Shown here: piece after piece, positions 1 to 5,398 of the stretch
Layout of the letters: each line of letters begins with the position of its first letter
Numbering within the stretch: position 1 is the stretch's first letter
Assembly (NCBI GenBank): GCA_051881715.1
Contig: JBJEQK010000203.1
Location: forward strand, 1-5,398
Origin: UBA1425 sp051881715
GTDB lineage: Bacteria; Bacillota; Clostridia; Oscillospirales; Acutalibacteraceae
Direction: 5' to 3'
DNA: 5,398 bases
Translations under genes and position numbers: made by a program
Notes under the pieces: model-generated
Told to the model about the DNA's origin: nothing
What the model saw: the letters and a program-made list of their open reading frames with translations, nothing else
The model's database searches: none

Positions 1-47
1 GTACACATCACTGAACAACGGTATTGTGTGCGAACCCTTTGAAAAGC

Positions 48-54
48 AGAGGGG
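48..54 (+). promoter_or_regulatory. Ribosome binding site supporting the GTG65 start
   Basis: AGAGGGG lies 10 bases before GTG65 and is purine-rich in the same manner as the site before the next gene. It is the only Shine-Dalgarno-like sequence near the possible starts of the first gene. Nothing comparable precedes GTG26, so this site decides the chosen start. The spacing is slightly long, and purine runs are common here, so certainty is moderate. Confidence 0.5.
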
Positions 55-64
55 CGGTGCGCAC

Positions 65-985
65 GTGCGGGTCAACATAGGGGAGGACATTGCCGAAGTT
101 TTGCGGCTGGGGCAGTTGGATAGACTGCTGTCGGACAAAACGAGCGGACAGAATATCCTTTGGGCGACGGACGCCTACGATGTGTTCGGCAACGCCTACG
201 GGCGCATGGAACCGATCTTACCGCCGCAGATCACGGGTGCGAACGGGAACCGCATCCAAGCCCGCGCGGACAAGGAGCGGCAAGCCCGGAGCGAACGCAC
301 ACGACAGCGGGCAGAGGTGTTCACGCCGCTTTGGGTGGTGCGCAAGATGAACGACTACGCCGATGAAGTTTGGTTCGGGAAGCCGGATATCTTTTTTCGG
401 GACGGCGAACCGACACAGCGGGTGTTGTTCCCGCCGGACAGGACGTGGCAGGCGTATGTGGATTCCCGACGGCTGGAGATCACCTGCGGCGAGGCGCCGT
501 ACTTGGTCACACGGTACGATGTGGAAACGGGCGAAGGAGTTCCCCTCCCGCAGCGGGTAGGACTGCTGGACAGAAAGCTGCGTGTGGTGACGGAAAATGC
601 GGCAGACGAGGACGAATGGATGCGCTGGGCGATTCGTGCGGTGGAGAGCACCTACGGCTACGAGTATCAGGGGGACAGCCTGCTGATTGCCCGGGTGAAT
701 GTGTTCATGACGTTTGCGGACTATACGAGGGCGGCACTGCGGCGGGAACCGACGGTGCAGGAGAGCAGGCACATCGCCAACGTGATTGCATGGAACCTAT
801 GGCAGATGGACGGCTTGACGGGCACGGTGCCAAACTGCAAGGTGCAGGCGGAATTCGAGCAGATGAGCCTGTTCGGCGATGCAGAACCGAAAGCGCCGGA
901 ACAGCCGCCATGCCGCATCTTTGACTGGCGCATGAAAGAGAGCGTAGCCTTTGCATCGCTGAAAAGAGAGAGGGGAACAACATGA
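65..985 (+). CDS. Restriction-modification methylase subunit, front half of a split N6-adenine methyltransferase
   Basis: Probable AdoMet-binding half of a gamma-class N6-adenine DNA methyltransferase, cytoplasmic, 306 residues. Numbered from GTG65: AEVFTP at 83-88 is a motif X-like segment (compare QVFTP in type I/II methylases). LEITCGEAPY at 137-146 sits where motif I (DPACGSG) belongs. YGYEYQGDSLLIARVNV at 197-213 resembles the motif II strand and helix, with an acidic residue at 200. There is no NPPY; it lies at the start of the next gene, which overlaps this one by ATGA, so the two products probably assemble. QMSLF at 266-270 resembles a sliding-clamp-binding peptide. Start choice: GTG65 has AGAGGGG at 48-54 and leaves a short leader, as I recall for relatives. 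GTG26 is in frame but lacks a ribosome site, and the frame stays open to the window edge, so a longer or partial gene cannot be excluded. Family assignment is by recalled resemblance, not by search. Confidence 0.85.
   Translation: MRVNIGEDIAEVLRLGQLDRLLSDKTSGQNILWATDAYDVFGNAYGRMEPILPPQITGANGNRIQARADKERQARSERTRQRAEVFTPLWVVRKMNDYADEVWFGKPDIFFRDGEPTQRVLFPPDRTWQAYVDSRRLEITCGEAPYLVTRYDVETGEGVPLPQRVGLLDRKLRVVTENAADEDEWMRWAIRAVESTYGYEYQGDSLLIARVNVFMTFADYTRAALRREPTVQESRHIANVIAWNLWQMDGLTGTVPNCKVQAEFEQMSLFGDAEPKAPEQPPCRIFDWRMKESVAFASLKRERGTT
966..975 (+). promoter_or_regulatory. Ribosome binding site of the NPPY methylase gene, inside the end of the first gene
   Basis: GAGAGAGGGG ends 6 bases before ATG982 and lies within the last codons of the upstream gene. 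With the ATGA stop/start overlap this favours re-initiation by ribosomes finishing the first gene, which would keep the two methyltransferase halves at similar levels. Confidence 0.75.
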
Positions 986-2013
986 AGTTTGATTTTATCA
1001 TTGGCAACCCACCGTATCAGGAGGAAGTAGAAGATAGTGATAATAAGACCTTTATGCCACCCGTTTATAATCTGTATATGGACGAAGCTTACCATATTTC
1101 TGACAGAGTTGAATTGGTTCACCCTGCGAGGTTTCTGTTCAATGCTGGACAGACTCCAAAATCATGGAATGAGAAAATGCTGGCTGATCCTCATTTCAAG
1201 GTATTACATTACGAACCTGACGGATGCAACGTATTCCCGACTGCAGAAATCAAGGGCGGTATAGCAATCACATACCGAGATGCAACTAACGTTTGTGGCG
1301 CAATTAACACTTTTACAAAATTTGAAGAATTAAATCGAATTTTACAAAAGATAATACGAATTACTGAAAATCGAAATTTGACAGAAATAATGTATAATCA
1401 AAACCGTTTTAATCTTGATGAACTTTACAAGGTTTATCCTCACTTCAAAAGTGTAATTGGAAGCGGAGGAAAGGATCGAAGATTTAGAAATAATATTTTT
1501 GATAAGATAAATCTGTTTTCAGAAAAACAATTCAATAAAGATGACCTGGAAATTATCGGTGTTGTTAGAAATAAACGTCAGTGGAGGTATTTTCCAAAAA
1601 GATTTATTGACTTATCTCATGAGAACTTGTATAAGTGGAAAGTTCTTATCGGTGCCGCAAGTGGGTCTGGCGTTTTTGGAGAAACACTTTCCACGCCTAT
1701 CATCCTTTGCCCAAGTCAAGGTTACACCCAAACCTATATTGGAATTGGCTCATTTGAAACTGAAGAGGAAGCGGTAAACCTAGAGAAATATATAAAAACA
1801 AAATTATTTCGCGCAATGCTTGGCGTTCGGAAAATAACACAACATAATGATATTAGAACGTTTTCTTTTGTCCCCCTCCAAGACTTCACCTCTGCTTCGG
1901 ACATCGACTGGTCGCAGTCTGTGGCAGATATTGACCGTCAACTCTACCGTAAATACGGGTTGGATGAAACCGAAATCGCCTTTATCGAATCCCATGTAAA
2001 GGAGATGGTGTGA
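982..2013 (+). CDS. Eco57I-type N6-adenine methylase subunit: NPPY catalytic half plus target recognition region
   Basis: A 343-residue protein that starts almost directly with the catalytic motif: FDFIIGNPPYQ, NPPY at residues 9-12, motif IV of N6-adenine methyltransferases, which holds the target adenine for methyl transfer from AdoMet. Residues 14-100, through GGIAITYRD, look like the conserved remainder of the catalytic fold. Residues about 101-280 are the probable target recognition domain. The conserved-looking tail (ITQHNDIRTFSFVPL, then SDIDWSQSVADIDRQLY) closes the protein. It has no motif I of its own and so should need the preceding gene product for AdoMet binding. ATG982 has GAGAGAGGGG just upstream and overlaps the previous stop (ATGA), indicating translational coupling. 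Base composition is odd: about 41% GC over 1021-1320, about 28% over 1321-1620, about 40% over 1621-1860, then about 49% over 1861-2040, inside roughly 60% GC neighbours. This suggests a swapped specificity segment. Catalytic role firm; recognition role inferred. Confidence 0.92.
   Translation: MKFDFIIGNPPYQEEVEDSDNKTFMPPVYNLYMDEAYHISDRVELVHPARFLFNAGQTPKSWNEKMLADPHFKVLHYEPDGCNVFPTAEIKGGIAITYRDATNVCGAINTFTKFEELNRILQKIIRITENRNLTEIMYNQNRFNLDELYKVYPHFKSVIGSGGKDRRFRNNIFDKINLFSEKQFNKDDLEIIGVVRNKRQWRYFPKRFIDLSHENLYKWKVLIGAASGSGVFGETLSTPIILCPSQGYTQTYIGIGSFETEEEAVNLEKYIKTKLFRAMLGVRKITQHNDIRTFSFVPLQDFTSASDIDWSQSVADIDRQLYRKYGLDETEIAFIESHVKEMV
1281..1860 (+). other. AT-rich segment encoding the probable target recognition domain
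   Basis: Hand counts give about 28% GC for 1321-1620 and about 40% for 1621-1860, whereas lines in the neighbouring genes reach 60% (61-120) and 63% (2041-2100). The segment uses many AAA, AAT, ATA, TTT and AGA codons, unlike its neighbours. It covers the part of the methylase that should contact the target sequence, as expected for a horizontally exchanged specificity cassette. The reading frame is intact across it. Confidence 0.6.
1998..2004 (+). promoter_or_regulatory. Ribosome binding site of the helicase-nuclease gene
   Basis: AAAGGAG is a strong Shine-Dalgarno match 10 bases before GTG2015, inside the final codons of the methylase gene. It supports GTG2015 over the in-frame ATG at 2057. 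The weaker GTG codon may keep the restriction subunit below the methylase level, a common safeguard in restriction operons (inference). Confidence 0.75.
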
Positions 2014-2014
2014 C

Positions 2015-5000
2015 GTGAACGCCATTCGCATTCAGACCGCTGCCCATGTGGCGCCCATGATCTACGCCTACACCACGCCGGAAATCCATCGCCACGACGG
2101 CTGGACGAAAATCGGCTACACCGAGCAGGACGTGGAAACCCGCATCCGCCAGCAGACGCACACGGCGGATGTGCAGTACAAGATCGAGTGGCGGGGACAG
2201 GCGGTGTTCGACGACGGTTCCGGCGAGCATTTCCGGGACACGGACTTCCACGCCTATCTGCGCAAGCTCGGCTACAGCCAAGAGCCAGGCAAAAACAACG
2301 AGTGGTTCCAAATCCTCCCGCCGGACGCCAAGAACCGCTTCCGTGATTTCCGGGAGGATCGGGGTGTGCTGGGCACGGTGGACACGGTCAAGCCCTACGT
2401 CCTGCGCCGCGAACAGACCGAAGCCGTCCAAAAGACCGCCGCCTACTACCACAGCCACGAAAAGGGCGAATTCCTCTGGAACGCCAAGCCTCGCTTCGGC
2501 AAGACCCTGTCCGCCTATGACTTTTGCAAAACGGTGGATGCCCAAAAGGTGCTCATCGTTACCAACCGCCCCTCCATCGCCAACTCTTGGTATGCGGACT
2601 ACGAAGCTTTCCTTGCCCCGGAATCGGGCTATCGCTTCATCAGCAATTCCGACGCCCTGCAGGGCAAAAAATATGTCCTCACCCGGGAAGCGTTTTTGCA
2701 GGCGTTTGGTGCCGCAGACGAACCGCCCCGCTGTATTGAGTTCATCAGTCTGCAAGACCTCAAAGGCTCTGTGGATTTCGGCGGTCGATTCGACAAAAAC
2801 ACGGAGATCGCCGCCATCGACTGGGATGTGCTGATCGTGGACGAAGCCCATGAGGGCGTCGATACATACAAAACCGATACCGCTTTCAACCAAATCAAGC
2901 GGAAATTCACCCTGCATCTGTCCGGCACCCCGTTTAAGGCGCTGGCCAACGACAAGTTCGCCGAGGACGCTATCTTCAACTGGACGTATGCCGACGAGCA
3001 GAAGGCGAAGCGAGACTGGAACGATGCCGACGGCACGAATCCCTACGGCACACTGCCGCAGCTGAATCTGCTGACCTATCAGATGTCCGAGATCGTGCGG
3101 GAGGAACTGCGGCAGGGCGTGGAAATCGACGGTGACCGGGAATCCTTTGCGTTCGATCTCAACGAGTTTTTTGCCACGGACGGCAAGGGATGCTTCCTGC
3201 ACGAAAGCGCCGTGGATCGCTTCCTTGAGGCGATGACAACGCAGGTCAAGTTTCCCTTTTCCACCCCGGAACTGCGGGACGAACTCAAACATACCCTGTG
3301 GCTTTTGAACCGTGTGGACAGTGCAAAGGCTCTGGCGGCGAAGCTGGAAGCCCATCCCGTGTTCGGTGCGTACAAAATCGTTCTCGCCGCAGGGGACGGC
3401 AAGATGAACGACGAGGACAAGGCTGTGGCCGCAGCGTTTACACGGGTGACCGACGCCATTTGCACCTACGACAAAACCATCACGCTGTCCGTCGGGCAGC
3501 TCACCACCGGTGTGACGATTCCGCAGTGGACGGCGGTCATGATGCTCAGCAGTATGAAAAGTCCTGCACAGTATATGCAGACGGCATTCCGTGCCCAGAA
3601 CCCGTGCCTGTTTCAGCATGGGGACGGCTCCTTCTACCGCAAAAGAAACGCCTATGTGTTCGACTTTGACCCGGCGCGGACACTGATGCTGTATGAGGAA
3701 TTTGCCAACGACCTTATTGCCGAAACGGCAGACGGTCGGGGCGATGCCGATATGCGCAAACAGAACGTGCGGGAGCTGCTGAATTTCTTTCCCGTGCTCG
3801 GTGAGGATGCGCAGGGCGAGATGGTCGAGCTGGACGCAGAAAAGGTGCTGACCATCCCCCGCAAGCTGCGCTCGCAGGAGGTGGTGCGCCGCGGCTTCAT
3901 GTCCAATTATCTGTTCCAGAATATCTCCAATATTTTCAGTGCACCGAAAGCCGTCATAGATATTTTGAATCACCTCACGCCTGTGGACGAGCCGAAAGGC
4001 CAAAAGCCCATGGATCCCGAAAAAGCTTCCGCTTTGCCGCTGGATGAAAACGGCGACGTGCACATTGAGCAGGAACACGTCATTGGCCTTGCGGAAGATA
4101 TTTTCGGCGACAAGATTTATGATATCACCGAGAGCTTTTCCACCGCCGTGGAACAGGCGTCCATCGGGGAGAAAAAAGCGAGCACCGAACTACAACAGAT
4201 CAAGGAGCTTTTTGCCAAATCTGCTGTCAAGCCGATTGTGGAGCAGACACAGCAAGCCTATACCGACCTGCGTCCGCAAGAGCGCAAACGCATGGAGCGT
4301 GACATCCAGCAGGACGCAGATAAATTGATAGAGCGGGCATACGGAAACTTCGACATTGCCCGGGGCAAGCTGGAGCAGCAGCGCAACACGGCGCTGGCTG
4401 CTGCAAAACCGGAGAATAAATCCGCCATACAGGCAGAGTTCGCGAAAAAACTGCGTGAGGCCGGCGATGCCCTGCGGCAGGAGCTGCACCGATCCGTGGA
4501 TACATTTGTGACCGAAGCGAGCCGCAATGCCGTCCATGCGGCAGAAACGTCCCAAAAGGAAAAAGAAAAGCAGGGCATTCAGGACGAAGTGCGTGACCGA
4601 CTGCGTGGCTTTTCCCGCACAATTCCGTCTTTTCTCATGGCATACGGTACGGCGGAAACAACGCTGGAAACCTTCGATACCATCATCCCGGACAGCGTAT
4701 TCCGGGAGGTGACAAGCATTTCCCTCGCACAGTTCCGCTTTCTGCGGGACGGCGGCGAGTACACGGACACGGCCACCGGCGAAGTCAAGCACTTTGAGGG
4801 AAAGCTGTTTGACCCGGTCGTGTTCAACGACTCCGTGCGGGAGTTTTTGCATCTGCGGGAGAAGCTGGCAAACTACTTTGAGGATCACGACGAGGACATT
4901 TTTGACTATATCCCGCCGCAGAAAAACAACCAAATCTTCACCCCCCGATGGGTCGTTGCCAAAATGGTGGATCTGCTCGAACAGCAGAATCCCGGCTGTT

Positions 5001-5326
5001 TTGACGACCCGACCAAGACGTTTGCCGATTTGTACATGAAATCGGGACTTTACATTACGCAGATCGTCAAGCGCCTGTACCGCAACGAAAAAATGAAAGA
5101 AGCATTCCCCGACGACGGCGAACGGATTCGCCACATATTGCGCAGGCAGGTTTACGGCATGGCGCCGACAGAAATTATCTACCGCATTGCCACAAACTAT
5201 ATCCTCGGCTTTGATCCGGCTCTGCAAGCGGAGACGAAGAATTTCGTGCAGGCAGACGCCGCCGAAGCCGCGAAAAACGGTGCACTGCAAGCGCTTGTGG
5301 ATGAAATGTTCCCGCAGACACCGTAA
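2015..5326 (+). CDS. GIY-YIG nuclease / SF2 helicase restriction subunit with C-terminal half-methyltransferase domain
   Basis: A 1103-residue multidomain protein, probably the DNA-translocating and cutting subunit. Residues 15-90: GIY-YIG/T5orf172-like domain, with IYAYT (16-20), KIGYT (32-36), Arg43 or Arg45, and DTDFHAYL (75-82) supplying acidic and His residues. Residues about 125-310: RecA-like domain 1 with P-loop variant NAKPRFGKT (156-164), DEAH (276-279) and SGTP (303-306). Residues about 420-560: RecA-like domain 2 with TTGVTIPQW (497-505) and SPAQYMQTAFRAQNP (516-530), taking the places of motifs V and VI. Residues about 710-865: highly charged, helical, coiled-coil-like. Residues 973-1062: QIFTP, FADLYMKSGLYI and VYGMAPTEII mimic methyltransferase motifs X, I and II, but no NPPY follows. 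GTG2015 has AAAGGAG at 1998-2004; an in-frame ATG at 2057 lacks one. It follows the methylase gene by 1 base, so the three genes form one operon. No PD-(D/E)XK motif was seen, so GIY-YIG is the likely nuclease. Nuclease activity is inferred. Confidence 0.95.
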   Translation: MNAIRIQTAAHVAPMIYAYTTPEIHRHDGWTKIGYTEQDVETRIRQQTHTADVQYKIEWRGQAVFDDGSGEHFRDTDFHAYLRKLGYSQEPGKNNEWFQILPPDAKNRFRDFREDRGVLGTVDTVKPYVLRREQTEAVQKTAAYYHSHEKGEFLWNAKPRFGKTLSAYDFCKTVDAQKVLIVTNRPSIANSWYADYEAFLAPESGYRFISNSDALQGKKYVLTREAFLQAFGAADEPPRCIEFISLQDLKGSVDFGGRFDKNTEIAAIDWDVLIVDEAHEGVDTYKTDTAFNQIKRKFTLHLSGTPFKALANDKFAEDAIFNWTYADEQKAKRDWNDADGTNPYGTLPQLNLLTYQMSEIVREELRQGVEIDGDRESFAFDLNEFFATDGKGCFLHESAVDRFLEAMTTQVKFPFSTPELRDELKHTLWLLNRVDSAKALAAKLEAHPVFGAYKIVLAAGDGKMNDEDKAVAAAFTRVTDAICTYDKTITLSVGQLTTGVTIPQWTAVMMLSSMKSPAQYMQTAFRAQNPCLFQHGDGSFYRKRNAYVFDFDPARTLMLYEEFANDLIAETADGRGDADMRKQNVRELLNFFPVLGEDAQGEMVELDAEKVLTIPRKLRSQEVVRRGFMSNYLFQNISNIFSAPKAVIDILNHLTPVDEPKGQKPMDPEKASALPLDENGDVHIEQEHVIGLAEDIFGDKIYDITESFSTAVEQASIGEKKASTELQQIKELFAKSAVKPIVEQTQQAYTDLRPQERKRMERDIQQDADKLIERAYGNFDIARGKLEQQRNTALAAAKPENKSAIQAEFAKKLREAGDALRQELHRSVDTFVTEASRNAVHAAETSQKEKEKQGIQDEVRDRLRGFSRTIPSFLMAYGTAETTLETFDTIIPDSVFREVTSISLAQFRFLRDGGEYTDTATGEVKHFEGKLFDPVVFNDSVREFLHLREKLANYFEDHDEDIFDYIPPQKNNQIFTPRWVVAKMVDLLEQQNPGCFDDPTKTFADLYMKSGLYITQIVKRLYRNEKMKEAFPDDGERIRHILRRQVYGMAPTEIIYRIATNYILGFDPALQAETKNFVQADAAEAAKNGALQALVDEMFPQTP

Positions 5327-5367
5327 AATGCAAAATAAATAGTTCTTCACGGAAAATTGTGGGATCT

Positions 5368-5392
5368 GTGCTTCGCACCGGGGAACCCCCGG
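5368..5392 (+). terminator. Tandem small hairpins after the operon, possible terminator or repeat edge
   Basis: GTGC-TTC-GCAC (5368-5378) is followed directly by CCGGGG-AAC-CCCCGG (5378-5392), two short perfect inverted repeats sharing one base. They lie 42-66 bases after the last stop codon, in the right place for transcription termination. No T-run is visible before the window ends at 5398, so a standard intrinsic terminator is not shown. They could equally be the edge of a dispersed GC-rich repeat. Confidence 0.25.
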
Positions 5393-5398
5393 CGAGGG

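Noticed and set aside
26..64. GTG26 as the start of the first gene
   Set aside because: There is no ribosome binding site before it, and the added residues look unlike the rest of the protein. GTG65 has AGAGGGG upstream. It cannot be fully excluded.
1378..1398. Perfect TTGACA (1378-1383) and TATAAT (1393-1398) inside the middle gene
   Set aside because: The two boxes are only 9 bases apart, far from the 16-18 needed for a sigma-70 promoter, and they lie in AT-rich coding DNA where such hexamers arise by chance.
1982..4078. Long open frame of about 698 codons on the minus strand opposite the helicase gene
   Set aside because: It is antisense to a gene with clear nuclease and helicase motifs. 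Such shadow frames are common in GC-rich DNA with strong third-position bias. The translation shows no recognisable motif.
4190..5350. Minus-strand open frame of about 386 codons opposite the end of the helicase gene
   Set aside because: It lies opposite the coiled-coil and half-methylase coding region, has a Cys-, Phe- and His-rich translation typical of antisense reading, and no recognisable family.
5347..5398. Possible end of a convergent minus-strand gene entering from the right edge
   Set aside because: A minus-strand frame is open from 5398 to a stop at 5347-5349, but 16 codons overlapping hairpins are too little to support a gene.
1..5398. CRISPR array, tRNA, rRNA, insertion sequence or attachment site
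   Set aside because: No spaced direct repeats, cloverleaf-like segment, transposase motif or terminal inverted repeat pair was seen. Almost all of the window is protein-coding.

Overview
The window holds one compact cluster of three genes on the + strand. It reads as a restriction-modification or phage-defence module of a Gram-positive-type bacterium, most likely Bacillota (Clostridia or Negativicutes). That placement is an inference from purine-rich AGGAG/GAGGGG ribosome binding sites, GTG starts, flanking DNA of roughly 60% GC, and the protein families present. No 16S, tRNA or core gene is present to confirm it.

Layout. Positions 1-64 are the left edge. They may hold the tail of an upstream gene, and the frame of the first gene also stays open to the edge. 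Positions 65-985 encode a methylase-like subunit with the front half of an N6-adenine methyltransferase (motifs X, I and II). Positions 982-2013, overlapping by ATGA, encode the back half: the catalytic NPPY motif close to the N-terminus, followed by a probable target recognition domain. Positions 2015-5326, after a 1-base gap, encode a 1103-residue protein. It joins an N-terminal GIY-YIG nuclease-like domain, an SF2 helicase motor, a charged helical region and a C-terminal half-methyltransferase. Positions 5327-5398 are non-coding as far as can be seen and end in two small hairpins.

Proposed teamwork (inference). The first two proteins together form one working adenine methyltransferase that marks the host site. 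The third is the DNA-translocating restriction subunit, with GIY-YIG as the cutting domain instead of the usual PD-(D/E)XK fold. No separate HsdS-type specificity gene is present, so recognition is probably carried by the second protein. Its coding sequence is markedly AT-rich in the recognition region (about 28% GC at 1321-1620 by hand count, against about 60% in the flanking genes), which suggests that the specificity segment was exchanged by recombination.

Most unusual point. The methyltransferase fold is divided. Two different proteins carry X-I-II front halves, each with a different departure from the normal AdoMet-binding glycine motif, while only the middle gene carries NPPY. One catalytic/recognition subunit may therefore be shared by the modification and restriction arms. 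I recognise relatives of all three families from genome annotation, but know of no biochemical study of this arrangement.
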